64,000 nucleotides of DNA. It comes from Azophilus sp965200465 (lineage in GTDB: Bacteria; Pseudomonadota; Gammaproteobacteria; Pseudomonadales; Azotimanducaceae). The stretch is from NCBI GenBank assembly GCA_965200465.1, contig OZ241358.1:3782001-3846000 (forward strand), given 5' to 3'. The notes beneath the pieces are model-generated. The model was given only the letters and a program-made list of their open reading frames with translations. It made no database searches and was not told where the DNA came from. Below, in pieces: positions 8,240-18,300 of this stretch (positions within the stretch are counted from its first letter, which is position 1; every line of letters begins with the position of its first letter). The position numbers and the translations under genes are program-made.

Positions 8240-9364
8240 TGTACGGGATCAGCACCTTCTGGACGGAGTCGCGCCCGGGGCTTCCCCGGGCGCGACGGTT
8301 CGGTAGCCTATGTGTTGTTGACGACATGGGAGACCGAACATGCGGATGTTCGCACAGGACGCGGCTTTCCACCGGCGGGTGCGGGTGGACGAGACGGACG
8401 GTCCGGAGGCGCTGCGGCGGCTGAAGCAGCTGGAGGCCATCGATCGGATGCGGGAGCGGTTCACGCTGGCGGAGGCGCAGTCGGCGCTGGAGGTGGGCCG
8501 GAGCACGTGCTGCGAGCGCAAGCGGCGGCTGCGGGAGGAGGGCGTGAAGGGGCTGGTTCCGCGCAGCAGCCGCCCGAAGAGCCACCCCGGGCGGCAGTGG
8601 ACGATGGCGGACGCGAAGCGGGTTCTCGATGTGCGTCGGGAGATGCCGTGGGCGGGGAAGGCGCGGGTCGCGCTGGAACTGGCGGAGCGGCGCCCGGAGC
8701 GCGCGCCGAGCGAGGCGACGGTGGGACGCATTCTGCGGTGGGCGGTACAGGCGGGGCGGGCGAAGCCGTGCTCGTTCTGCGAAGGGCGGGTCGCCGCGAA
8801 GCGGCGGCGCGACTTCACCGGTGCGCATGCGCGCCGGTGGAAGCCGCGCGACAAGCACGCCGGCGTGCAGTTCGACCACATGACGACGCACATCGACGGC
8901 AAGACGTTCAAGGAGTTCCGGGCCGTCCGCCCCGTCACCCGGCGGCAGCGCGCCAAGGTGTGTTCGAGCGCCACGGCGCACACCGCCAAGGCGTTCCTCG
9001 GCGAGGCCGCGGAGCGGCTCGACATCCGGGCCGTGCAGGTGGACGGCGGCTCGGAGTTCATGGCGGAGTTCGAGGACGGCTGCAAGGAGCGCGGCTTGGA
9101 GCTGCTGGTGCTGCCGCCGCGCTCGCCGGAGCTCAACGGCATCGTCGAGCGCGCCAACCGCACGGTGCGCATCGAGTGCTGGAGCCAGTGCCGGGACGAC
9201 CTCGCCTGCGCCGCGATGAACGCCGCCTTGGGCCGCTGCCTCGACTACTGCAACAACCGGCGCAGGCACCGCTCCCTCGGCATGAAAACCCCAGCCGAAT
9301 TCGCTACGATGGCGGCAATGGCCGCCTGACCCCCAAACGTCCAGAAGGTCACTGATCCCCCACA
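8240..9364 (+). mobile_element. IS481-like insertion sequence
   Basis: A 1.1-kb element with terminal inverted repeats. The left end at 8240-8265 reads TGTACGGGATCAGCACCTTC then TGGACG. The right end at 9338-9364 reads, on the opposite strand, TGTGGGGGATCAGTGACCTT then CTGGACG. One transposase gene fills the interior. No clear target-site duplication is visible beside the ends. It lies between the poly-G peptide gene copy 1 and the downstream repeat end at 9472-9549, splitting a module that is uninterrupted at 59.5-60.2 kb. Confidence 0.75.
8340..9329 (+). CDS. IS481-family transposase
   Basis: A 329-residue DDE transposase. An N-terminal helix-turn-helix (about residues 40-75, LAEAQSALEVGRSTCCERKR) is followed by an rve integrase core. 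The three acidic residues appear in QFDHMTTHIDGKTF, in VQVDGGSEFMAEF and in ELNGIVERANRT. The C-terminus has YCNNRRRHRSLGMKTPAEF, typical of the family. The frame is intact end to end and flanked by matching inverted repeats, so the element may still be mobile. Its very strong GC and arginine bias differs from the neighbouring intergenic DNA. Confidence 0.85.
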   Translation: MRMFAQDAAFHRRVRVDETDGPEALRRLKQLEAIDRMRERFTLAEAQSALEVGRSTCCERKRRLREEGVKGLVPRSSRPKSHPGRQWTMADAKRVLDVRREMPWAGKARVALELAERRPERAPSEATVGRILRWAVQAGRAKPCSFCEGRVAAKRRRDFTGAHARRWKPRDKHAGVQFDHMTTHIDGKTFKEFRAVRPVTRRQRAKVCSSATAHTAKAFLGEAAERLDIRAVQVDGGSEFMAEFEDGCKERGLELLVLPPRSPELNGIVERANRTVRIECWSQCRDDLACAAMNAALGRCLDYCNNRRRHRSLGMKTPAEFATMAAMAA

Positions 9365-9471
9365 GCGAAGGTTAGCGAATCCGCAAACTTTTTCAGAAAG
9401 TACCCACAAAGTAACCCAAAATCGGCGAAAACGGCTACAGCCCGCATGTTTACTGGCTTTGAGTGAGTTCG

Positions 9472-9549
9472 CCCCGCCTGCATGCAGGAGGCCCGCGTCC
9501 CCAGAGGCCACTGGCGGCGGGCCGGGCAATCTTTATCTGGGGATTGGGG
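9472..9549 (-). repeat. Dispersed CTTAAG-family repeat, degenerate end
   Basis: CCCCGCCTGCATGC and then GGCGGGCCGGGCAATCTTTA followed by TCTGGGGATTGGGG parallel the copy at 60080-60164. The reverse complement of its end resembles the left end of the complete element at 36534. It lies between the IS element and the ZIP transporter gene; the rest of 9365-9650 shows no coding signal. Confidence 0.5.
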
Positions 9550-9650
9550 TTCGACATCCGATCCCTGCGCCGGTGCCGACCTCAGCGCCGCCTGTTAAGT
9601 GAAGGTGGCTCCGCGGGGGGCAGCCCGCCGCCTACGCAGCATCGCTTAGA

Positions 9651-10454
9651 ATGGCCGGCATGGACGCTCCGCTGCTTTTGCTGGCCGCATACGCCGCCGC
9701 CATTGCCGCCGCCTCGCTGTTCGGCGGCTGGCTGCTGCCCGCCAAGCGCATGTCGCACACCCACACGCAAATGGCGATGAGCCTAGTGGCCGGCTCGGTG
9801 CTCGGGGTTGCGCTGCACCACCTCCTGCCCCACGGCTTGGCGCGGCTGGCCGGGCCGGATGCAGTGGCAACCGCCGTTTGGTGGACGACGCTGGGCATGG
9901 TCTTCATGGTGTTGCTGCTGCGGGTTCTGCCCTTCCATCAACACGACTTCAGCAGCGACGCGCACGGCGCCGGCGCCCATTCCTTAAGTTGGTTGAGCAT
10001 CACCTTGGGGATGGCGCTGCACTCCGTGGTTGAGGGCGTTGCGCTCGGCGCCAGTGTCCAAGCCGGCGGCGCCGGGCTGATTGGCGGCGGCGTGTTCTTG
10101 GCGATTTTCCTGCACAAGCCCTTGGACGCCCTGTCGATCGCCGTCGTCATGCAGGCGGCTGGGGTAGAAGGCGGAACCCGTCGGCTGGTCAACATGGCGT
10201 TCGCCTTGGTCTGCCCGGCGGCGGCCTTGCTGGCGTTTTGGGGCGTGGGGCTGTTGGGCGCCGACCAGGACGCAGTGGTGGGCCGCGCCCTGGCTTTCTC
10301 GGCCGGCGCCTTCCTGTGCATTTCGCTCAGCGACCTGCTGCCGGAAATTCATTTCCACAGCCATGACCGAGGCAAGCTCACCCTAGCCTTCTTGGTTGGA
10401 ATTGGCTTGGCGTATGCGATGCGCGTCCTGGAGTCCGTCGCCCTGCATGGGTGA
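9651..10454 (+). CDS. ZIP-family divalent metal transporter
   Basis: A 267-residue inner-membrane protein with about seven or eight hydrophobic segments. The diagnostic ZIP helices are HSVVEGVALGAS (around residue 124) and HKPLDALSIAVV (around 155), whose His, Glu and Asp side chains line the binuclear metal site. A His-rich stretch near residues 85-100 (FHQHDFSSDAHGAGAH) fits a cytoplasmic metal-binding loop. It probably imports zinc or a similar cation. Metal choice cannot be told. No Zur-like operator is evident upstream, and the gene stands alone. Confidence 0.85.
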   Translation: MAGMDAPLLLLAAYAAAIAAASLFGGWLLPAKRMSHTHTQMAMSLVAGSVLGVALHHLLPHGLARLAGPDAVATAVWWTTLGMVFMVLLLRVLPFHQHDFSSDAHGAGAHSLSWLSITLGMALHSVVEGVALGASVQAGGAGLIGGGVFLAIFLHKPLDALSIAVVMQAAGVEGGTRRLVNMAFALVCPAAALLAFWGVGLLGADQDAVVGRALAFSAGAFLCISLSDLLPEIHFHSHDRGKLTLAFLVGIGLAYAMRVLESVALHG

Positions 10455-10470
10455 CGGGGCTTGGCCATTT

Positions 10471-10496
10471 TGTGCGGGATCACTGACGGGCGAGAC
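10471..10496 (+). repeat. Solo IS-end-like repeat
   Basis: TGTGCGGGATCACTGACGGG just after the ZIP gene matches the first 16 or so bases of the IS481-like terminal repeat and then diverges. No transposase is adjacent. The remaining 180 bases to the next gene show nothing else recognisable. Confidence 0.4.
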
Positions 10497-10679
10497 GCTC
10501 GGGCTTCCAAGCTGTCGACGCTACTTCAACTCATTGCCGTCCCATTAACTCCATGCGAACTTCATTCCAATCTGCGGTCGGGATGGCCTTGGCGCCATGC
10601 TGGTGGGGCTGCTAGCGTAGGTGATCCAATGGGCCGCCGCCTTTTGGCTGGTGCCGCCCCTTAGCTGGTGCGCCCCCCT

Positions 10680-11894
10680 TCAGCCGGCGCCGGTGGGCAT
10701 TTCGTTGAAGGGTATGCCCTTGTCTAGGCGCGGCTCCTGGGGCAGCCCCAGCACTCTTTCGGCGATGATGTTGGCCATGATCTCGTCGGTGCCGCCGGCG
10801 ATGCGGAAGCCGGGGATGGCCATGAACATGGCTTGGAACAGGCCGGCGTCGGGGGAGTAGTCCTCGTCCCAGACGGCGCCGGACGTCTCGATCAAGTCCA
10901 TGGCGAAGGAGGCGATGTCCTGCGTCATGGGCGCGGCCACCAGCTTGCCGATGGAGTTCTCCGGCCCTGGCGTCTCGCCTCTGGACAGGGCGCTTAAGGA
11001 GCGGTAGCCGGTGTACTTCAGCCCGGCCCGCTTGCAGTGCCAGTTGGCCAGCTTCGCCCGCACCGCCGGATTCTCGATGGCCGGCTTGTCGTCGATGGTG
11101 ACCGTCTGCGCCAGCCTCAGCAGCGCCTTGAAGTCCCCGCCGGCGCTGCCGCCGCCAATGGCCGCCCGCTCGTTCATCAGGGTGGTGAGGGAGACCTGCC
11201 AGCCTTGCCCCACTGCGCCAAGGCGCTGGTCGTCCGGGATGCGCACATCGGTGAAATAGACCTCGTTGAAGTTGGCGTCCCCGGAGAGCTGCTTGATCGG
11301 CTTGGTCTCAACGCCGGGGGACTTCATGTTCAAAAAGAAGTAGGAAAGGCCCTTGTGCTTGGGCACCGTCGGGTCCGTGCGCACCACGATGATGCCGTAG
11401 TCCGAATAATGGGCGCCGGAGGTCCAGATCTTCTGGCCGTTCAGCACCCAGTCGCCGCCGTCCTTCTCCGCCCGGGTGCGCAGCGCCGCCAAGTCGGAGC
11501 CGCCGGCGGGTTCACTGAACAGTTGGCACCAGATTTCCTCGCCGCTGGCCAGCTTGGGCAGGTAGCGCCTCTTGTGCTCCTCCTTGGCCCAAGCCATCAG
11601 GGTGGGCGCCGCCATGCCTTGGCCGATGCTGAACAGGGCGCCGGGCAGGTTCGGGTGCTTGGCCTCCTCCTGGTTCCAGATGACCTGCTCGACGGCGGTG
11701 GCGCCGCGCCCGCCGTACTCCTTCGGCCAGCGGATGCAGGCCCAGCCGGCGTCGTACTTGCGCTTCTGCCACAGCTTGGCTTGGCCGATGGGGTCCAAGC
11801 CCTGCAACTCCGCTGCGCTGGGCACGTTGTCCTGCAGCCAAGCCCGCGCCTCTTCGCGGAAGGCGGCCTCGGCCGGGGTGTCGTTGAAGTCCAT
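10680..11894 (-). CDS. Acyl-CoA dehydrogenase
   Basis: A 404-residue FAD enzyme of beta-oxidation type. WPKEYGGRGATAVEQVIWNQE near residue 58, LFSEPAGGSDLAALRT near 128 (substrate/FAD contact region), GQKIWTSGAHYSDYGI near 152, and IAGGTDEIMANIIAERVLGLP at the C-terminus are all classical. It is transcribed from the promoter side of another acyl-CoA dehydrogenase gene 77 bases upstream on the same strand, so the two are probably co-expressed and may form a heteromer, as in actinobacterial FadE pairs used for sterol or branched acyl-CoAs. Substrate unknown. Confidence 0.88.
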   Translation of the reverse strand: MDFNDTPAEAAFREEARAWLQDNVPSAAELQGLDPIGQAKLWQKRKYDAGWACIRWPKEYGGRGATAVEQVIWNQEEAKHPNLPGALFSIGQGMAAPTLMAWAKEEHKRRYLPKLASGEEIWCQLFSEPAGGSDLAALRTRAEKDGGDWVLNGQKIWTSGAHYSDYGIIVVRTDPTVPKHKGLSYFFLNMKSPGVETKPIKQLSGDANFNEVYFTDVRIPDDQRLGAVGQGWQVSLTTLMNERAAIGGGSAGGDFKALLRLAQTVTIDDKPAIENPAVRAKLANWHCKRAGLKYTGYRSLSALSRGETPGPENSIGKLVAAPMTQDIASFAMDLIETSGAVWDEDYSPDAGLFQAMFMAIPGFRIAGGTDEIMANIIAERVLGLPQEPRLDKGIPFNEMPTGAG

Positions 11895-11971
11895 CCTTTT
11901 GTCTCCTGCAATTCCTTGGGTCAGCTAATGCTCGCTAATTTCATCCGTGGGCGCTCTTGCCGCAAGGCGGT

Positions 11972-13090
11972 TCAGGCGGCGTTGCTTTGCTCAAGCGCCT
12001 GCACTAGCTTGTCCTGCCATTGGCCCTCGCTGCCGATGTTCACGGAAAGCAGCTTGGCCCGCCGATAGTGGAACTGGCAGTCGAACTCCCAGGTGTAGCC
12101 CATGCCGCCGTGGGTTTGGATGTTCTCCTTGGAGGCGTAGTAATAGGCTTGGGTGGCGGACACCCGGGCGGTGGCCGCCGCCAGCGGCAGTTCGGCGGCG
12201 TCCGTGCTGAGCGCCCAAGCGCCGTAGTAGCCGTTGGACCGGGCCAGGGTGTTGTTGACGTAGGCGTGGGCCAGCTTGTGCTTGATGGCTTGGTAGGAGG
12301 CGATGGGCCGCCCGAAGGCGTAGCGGCCCAGGGCGTATTCCTTGGCCATCTCCAAGGCCGCCTCGGCGCCGCCGACCTGCTCCCAGGCGAAGAGCACGGC
12401 GGCCCGGTCGAAAAGCTTGTTGACCAGCGCCCAGCCTTGACCGGGCGGTCCAAGGGGCTGTGCCGGGGCGCCGGAGAACTCCAGGCGGGCGTGGCTGCGC
12501 GAGAAGTCCAGGGTGCGTTGCGGCCTGATGGACAGGCCATCGCCGCCAAGCTCCACGAGCTGCAGGCTGGCTCCGTCGCCGCCTTCGGCCTTGGTGACGA
12601 CGACGGCGACGTCCGCCACGTCGCCGTCGGCAACCGCCACTTTCGTGCCTTTAAGGGTGCCGTTTTGGACGGTTGCGGCAAGGTTCGCCGCCGTGGTGCG
12701 GCCCGGCGCCTCCGCCATGGCGAAGGCGCCTATGGCTTCGCCGCTGGCCAGCTTCGGCAGCCAACGCTCCTTCTGCGCGGGGCTGCCGGCCAGCAGCAGG
12801 GCCTCCGTGGCCAGATAGACGGAGGAGGAGAACGGCGTGGGCGCCACCGCCCGGCCCAGCTCTTCCGCGATGACCGCAAGCTCCAGATAGGACAGCCCCA
12901 GGCCGCCGAACTCCTCCGGAATGACCGTGGCCGGCCAGCCCAGCTCCGCGATCTTCCGCCACAGCGCCAAGTCCGTGGGCTGGTCCCCGTCCAGCACCGC
13001 CCGCACCTTGGTCATGGGGCAGTGTTCGCCCAAAAAGCCGCGGGCCTGCTCCCGCAGCAGGTTCTGCTCCTCAGAGAACTCGAAGTTCAT
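11972..13090 (-). CDS. Acyl-CoA dehydrogenase, partner of the downstream paralogue
   Basis: A 372-residue acyl-CoA dehydrogenase. It has MNFEFSEEQNLLREQARGF at the N-terminus, IPEEFGGLGLSYLELAVIAE near 55 and RYAFGRPIASYQAIKHKLA near 260. THGGMGYTWEFDCQFHYRRA near 330 replaces the usual GG(T/E)DE motif with GGMGYTWE, as in small-subunit-like paralogues. The longest frame starts 159 bases further up, but the ATG at 13090 has GGGGA just upstream and begins with the expected motif. First gene of a two-gene set with the dehydrogenase at 10680-11894. Confidence 0.86.
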   Translation of the reverse strand: MNFEFSEEQNLLREQARGFLGEHCPMTKVRAVLDGDQPTDLALWRKIAELGWPATVIPEEFGGLGLSYLELAVIAEELGRAVAPTPFSSSVYLATEALLLAGSPAQKERWLPKLASGEAIGAFAMAEAPGRTTAANLAATVQNGTLKGTKVAVADGDVADVAVVVTKAEGGDGASLQLVELGGDGLSIRPQRTLDFSRSHARLEFSGAPAQPLGPPGQGWALVNKLFDRAAVLFAWEQVGGAEAALEMAKEYALGRYAFGRPIASYQAIKHKLAHAYVNNTLARSNGYYGAWALSTDAAELPLAAATARVSATQAYYYASKENIQTHGGMGYTWEFDCQFHYRRAKLLSVNIGSEGQWQDKLVQALEQSNAA

Positions 13091-13289
13091 GTTTTCCCCA
13101 GTCGCGCCAGTGCAAAACGGCAATTCTGTACCCTTTGCAGCCAAAATGCGAGTTTGCGTCCGGCATTCCAAGTTCCGGGATTGGGGGCGGGATCTTAGTT
13201 TGGCAACGGATTCACAGCTCCATGCTGCGGTCAGCGCGAGACCGAACACGGGGGTCGTGGGTGACGCCCACGATGGTGACGCCTAGGCC

Positions 13290-15278
13290 TTAGCCCTTCA
13301 GCCCGCAGGTGTTGTCCAGCCAGTCGATCATGGCTGGGAACATCCGCATCCAGTGGCGGTAGTAGATGGTGCCGTAGAAGTGGTTGGCGCCTTCCAGTTC
13401 AATGAACTCGTGCTGCTTGCCGTGCTTTTTGAGGCGGGCGACGAACTTCCTGCTTTCGGCGATGGGAACGCGCTCGTCCAAGTCGCCATGCACCACCAAG
13501 AGGGGCACGTCCACGCTCTTGGCCATGTCCAAGGCGTTTAGGCCTTCCACCGTGGTTCGGTAGGCTTTCTCCATGAAGTCCCCGATGTCCGCCAACCAAG
13601 CCCGGAAAAACGGCAGGTCGGCGACGCCGGCGCCGGAAATGGCGCATTTGTATGGGTTCGGGTCCCGCGCGGCGCCGACGAAGGCGGCGTAGCCGCCGTA
13701 GCTCCAGCCGAAAATGGCCAGCCGCTCCGGGTCCGCAAGGCCGCGCTTCACCAAGTATTGGGCGGCGTCCTCCAAGTCATCCTGCATGGCGAGGCCCCAT
13801 TGGGAGAAGCCGGCCTCAAAGTGCTTGCGGCCAAACCCGGTGGAGATGCGGAACTGCGGCTGAATCACCACATAGCCTCGGTTGGCCAACAGCTGCGGCC
13901 ACAGGCCGAAACCCCAGTAGTCCCGCGCCGCCGGGCCGCCGTGGGGAAGAACCACCGCCGGGAAGGGGCCTTCCCCCTTGGGCACGGTCACCAGGGCGGG
14001 AATCTCCAAGTCGTCCCTGGCCTTGTAGCGGACCCACTCCACGGGCGAGAGCATTTCCGGACCGAGCGCCGGCATGGACTTGCCTAGTTCGTCGATCTCG
14101 GATTTGTCCCGCAGCAAGTACCAGGCGCGGGGGTGCCGCGGCCCATCGGCGGCGATGACGATTAGGTCGTCGTCCCTGGAGCGGGAGACGATCTGGTTGT
14201 GGGTGTGCGGTAGGAAAGCGTTGATGGAGCCCATCAGCGCCTTTTCCTGCGGGTCGAAGTAGTACTGCTCCAAGCCTTGGCCGTTGTGGTCGAACGCCAC
14301 GGGCACTTCGCCCTCGCCTGCAACGTACTTGGTGCGCACGCCCGTTGCGTCGTAGCTGGGGTGCCGGAACAGCAGCTCGGTGAATTTGCGGGTGGCTAGG
14401 TCGAAGGCGAACAGGCCGGCGGTGTCCGCGTCATGGTTGGAGACCACCCAGATCTCGTTCGGATCCTCCTGGTTGAAGAAGCCGAGGGCGTCGTAGTATT
14501 TGCTCACCGTTTCCGGGCTGGCCACGGTCTCGCCGATTTCCAGCCATTTCTTGCTGTCCTTCAGGCGGGCCATGTAAACAACGGCGTCCCGGTCATTGTC
14601 GAAGTATTGGGCCAGCCGCGGCGCTCCTTTCCCGTCCACGGCGGTCAACGCCAGTTGCCGCCGGCCGCGAAAGACCATCTGCGCCTTGCCGGTGGCGACG
14701 TTCACCTTGAATACGTCGGCAACGCCGTCTTGGTTGTCGTCCTGCCAAAGCAACAGATGATCTGCGTCCCATTTCATTTCCGACAGCAGGCCGCTCAACT
14801 GCAAATTCTCCGCCCACTTCGCGGCCTCTCTGCGGCGGTCCACCCGGCGGCGCGGCAGCGGCACCCACTCCTTGCCGGCTTTGTCTATGGAGGCGCGCCG
14901 AAAGACTTGGCGGGTGTCAATGCCCAAGTCCTGCAGCATGTCCACCTCCTGCCGGAAGGAGACCACCAGACGCTCGTTGTTGGCCCAGAAGAAAGACATT
15001 ATTTCCATGGGGTCCGCGGACAGCTTGACCGGCTTGGCGCCCGGGTCCGCGCTGTCGTAGATCATCAGGAACGGTTCGCCGTCCTTGGTGAACCGCTGTA
15101 TGGCGGCCAAGGACTTGCCATCCGGCGAGACGCCCACTTGGGTCATCTGCGGGTTCATGGCGAACTTCTCATACAGGCTCAGCTCTTCGGCTTGCGCATG
15201 GCCCGCACTTGGCCAGCACAGCATCGAACCCGCCAGCAAGTAGGCGGCCTTGAGTTGGCGATGGATGTTTCCTGTCAC
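13290..15278 (-). CDS. S9-family prolyl oligopeptidase-like serine peptidase, exported
   Basis: Start chosen at GTG (15278), which follows GGAGGACGCC. Upstream in-frame ATGs lie inside the preceding receptor gene. The product (about 662 residues) begins with a signal peptide of roughly 28 residues ending near GHAQA. A beta-propeller-like region precedes the C-terminal alpha/beta hydrolase. The triad is visible as GWSYGG (nucleophile Ser), HGDLDERVP (Asp) and GANHFYG (His). HGGPAARDYWGFG is the oxyanion segment. The gene lies 60 bases downstream of a TonB-dependent receptor on the same strand, so the pair probably captures and cleaves peptides in the envelope. Confidence 0.88.
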   Translation of the reverse strand: MTGNIHRQLKAAYLLAGSMLCWPSAGHAQAEELSLYEKFAMNPQMTQVGVSPDGKSLAAIQRFTKDGEPFLMIYDSADPGAKPVKLSADPMEIMSFFWANNERLVVSFRQEVDMLQDLGIDTRQVFRRASIDKAGKEWVPLPRRRVDRRREAAKWAENLQLSGLLSEMKWDADHLLLWQDDNQDGVADVFKVNVATGKAQMVFRGRRQLALTAVDGKGAPRLAQYFDNDRDAVVYMARLKDSKKWLEIGETVASPETVSKYYDALGFFNQEDPNEIWVVSNHDADTAGLFAFDLATRKFTELLFRHPSYDATGVRTKYVAGEGEVPVAFDHNGQGLEQYYFDPQEKALMGSINAFLPHTHNQIVSRSRDDDLIVIAADGPRHPRAWYLLRDKSEIDELGKSMPALGPEMLSPVEWVRYKARDDLEIPALVTVPKGEGPFPAVVLPHGGPAARDYWGFGLWPQLLANRGYVVIQPQFRISTGFGRKHFEAGFSQWGLAMQDDLEDAAQYLVKRGLADPERLAIFGWSYGGYAAFVGAARDPNPYKCAISGAGVADLPFFRAWLADIGDFMEKAYRTTVEGLNALDMAKSVDVPLLVVHGDLDERVPIAESRKFVARLKKHGKQHEFIELEGANHFYGTIYYRHWMRMFPAMIDWLDNTCGLKG

Positions 15279-15337
15279 GGCGTCCTCCAATCCCCCTGTC
15301 TTTGGTTGGTTCCGTCGAGCCGCCCCGAGGCCCATGC

Positions 15338-18300
15338 CTAGTAGCCCCGCGCCCGGCCGCGCAACAAGCCGAGGGTGCGGCTGACGCCGGCGAAGAAGGA
15401 GCGGCCAATGTGGTGGTTCAGGCCGTAAACCCCTAGGGGCAAGTTGTTCACCTGGGTGCCGGGAGCGTCGTTGTCGAGCAGCCGCGGCTTCCCGTCGAAG
15501 ATGTTGCGGACGCCCAGGGTGACCCGCCAGTCGCCCGGGCGCCAAGTCAAGGATGCCGTATGCACCCAGGAGTCCTTGATGAAGTGGAGGGGTCGGCAGC
15601 CCACGCCCAAGCCGGTGCAGGTGTCGTTGCTGTCGAAAGCCTCGGGCTCCTCCTTGCCGCCGTCGGTGTAGGTGGCCCGCCAACTGAACGTGAAGTCGTC
15701 GTATTGGGCTTCGAAGGTCAGGTTTCCCGTCCATTCCGGCACGAAGGTGCGGCCGGCGGAGTCCTCCCGGGTGTCGTCAAGCACGAACAGCAGTTGGTTG
15801 GTTCTGGTGGCCCGGGCGTCCACCGACAGCCCTAGGTTCCTGTCGTTGACGATCACCTCCGTTGCAAACAACAGGTTCCAGTCCCAGCCGGCGGCCACCT
15901 CCTTGTGGACGTTGAAGTAGCTGGAGTCTATGAGGTCCAGAAAGCCGTCGCCGTCCCTGGTGATGAACCGGCAGTAGGCGCTGGCGGCGGCGCCTTGGTC
16001 CACGTAGCAGTCCTGAACGAAGAAGGCGGGGTTGAGCTGGGCGATGCTGTCCTTCACCTCAATGCGCCAATAGGTGCCGGAGACGTTCAGGTCAAAGCCT
16101 TCGAACCAAGGCTGGCGGAACACCATGCCGGCGGTCACCGCCTTGGACTCCTCTGGCTCCACGGTGGATTGCACGGTTTCGCCGCCGGCGTCGAATATCT
16201 CCACGGAGTAGAACTCCTGGGCGTTGTTCCGCAAGCCCAGCATGGTGGGGTCCACGCCGGCGGCTCGGCAATTCGCCAGCACCTGCTCCGTGCGGTCGTC
16301 CTGGGCGGAGTCGTAGCCCGGCGGCGTGTTGGGGTCCACGGTGGGAACCCTGGCCTCCACCGGCACGACGCAGGGGTCGGCCAAGGTGAGGAACCCGGAC
16401 TGGCCGAGCAGGAACTGCTCCCTGGCGTTTGGCGCCCGGAAGGAGGTGCCCGTGCTGACGCGGATGTCCCAAGCCTCCACCGGGCTGTAGCGCAGCTTCA
16501 CGCTGTAGGTGAAATTGGAGCCGTAAGTGCTTTCATCCGTCCAACGGCCAGACAGGTTGAGCAGCAGCTCGTCCGCTAAGGGCTTGCCGTCGAGCAGGCG
16601 GAACTCCGTCTCCAGGTAAGCCTCCTTCAAGTTGCGGGAGCCCTTGGCCCCGCGGTCGGAGAAGAAGCCGAACAGCAGCCCGTCCCGGGCCACGTCGTTG
16701 GGCTGCGAGTCCACCACGTCCTTGCGGTACTCCAAGCCCACCACCAAGGGAACCTCGATGTTGTTCCAGGGCAGCCGTGCGAGGTCGCCTTGCACGATGG
16801 CGCCGAGCACGGTCTGCTTGAAAACGGTGTTGAACTTGCGGGTGCCGAACAGGTAGTCCCGCTCCGCTTGGGTGGCGAAGTCCCCGCCGCCGGGTTGGTA
16901 CAGCGAATCCGCAAACAGGTTCACCGGCACGCAGCCTTGGCCGTCGGGAACGCCGTCGCCGTCGCCGTCCTCCCCGCAGACGATGTTGCCGGTGTTCGGG
17001 TCCAAAACCGCCGTTTGCTGGGACAGGTTTAGTTCCCGGTCCAGGATGCCTTCCCGGTTGGACTTGCCGTTGGACCAGGTGAAGCTGCCGAAAGCCTCGT
17101 AACTCCATGTGGCGCCCCAAGGCAGGTCGCCTTCGACGCCGGCCACCGCCCGCACTTGGTTCTGCTGCACGTCAACGCTGTCCCGGTCGCCGCGCACCAT
17201 GATGACGGGCGTCGCCTCGATGCCGCCTAAATTGAAGGGGCCGAACTCCGGGTCCACGAAGAAGCCCCAGCAGTTCACGCCGCCGGGGGCCTGCTGATTG
17301 CAGGGGTTGTAGGGGTTGTCGGCCGGAACGTCGGGAAATATCGTCGCGCCGGGGGAGAAGATGCTCGACTCCCGCCGGTTGTAGAGCAGTTCAAAAAACA
17401 CGGAAGTGTTGTTGGCGTCCTGCAGTTCGTAGTTGCCGAAGGAGTACAGGTTGAAGCGCTCCAGTTCGGAAGTGTAGTCCCCGGCGCGGTCCCGGGCCGA
17501 GCCGTTGAAGTTGTACAGGCTGCTCTTCAGGTCCACTTCCGTTTGGCCGTTGCCGTCCGGGTCGATGATGCCGAAATCCGGCTGGCCATCCCCATTGACG
17601 TCCACCGGGTTGATGGTGGGGTTGAGGGCGGCGAGGCTGGGGCGCACGACGGTGTCCGAAAAATTGGGTATGCCGATGTTGGTCGTACCCGGGGTGTACC
17701 AGATGTTGCCGAAGGGGGCGGCCCACAGAACCACGCGGTTGATGGTGTCCAGCTTGCAGCCGTTGATGGTGGTGCCGGGGGCTAGGCTCAGGTCGTCGCT
17801 GCGGATTGCGCCGCGTTCGTCGATTTGCAGATAGCGGTTGCACTCGCCGGTGTGGCCTCGGTCCCGCCACTGCATGCTGGACTGATCGTAGTACTCCGCG
17901 CCCACGCCGAAGACGCCGCGGTCGAAGTTGCGCCCCCAAGCCGCGGACAGAATGGCCTCCTCGGCGGCGGCGGCTTCGGGCTGCACGTAGTCCACTTCGA
18001 ACTCAAAGCCTTCGAACTGCTGGCGCATGAGCACGTTGACCACGCCCGCCACGGCGTCCGAGCCGTAGATGGACGAAGCGCCGTCCGTCAACAGCTCCAC
18101 CTGTCTGATCATGATGGAGGGAATGCTGTTCAAGTCCGGCGACGTGGGCGCTCCGCCCACGCCGGCCGGCGCCATGCGCCGGCTGTTGACCAGCAGCAGG
18201 GTGCGGGTTGGGTCCAGCCCGCGCAGATTGATGTTGGCGGCGCCCGGGCCGTTGTCCAGCACGAAGGCGTTGAAGGTGTTGTCGATTTGCACACCGCTGG

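Noticed and set aside
12020..13198. Open frame of 392 codons on the plus strand opposite an acyl-CoA dehydrogenase gene
   Set aside because: Shadow of the real minus-strand gene caused by GC skew at third positions; composition is unlike a protein.
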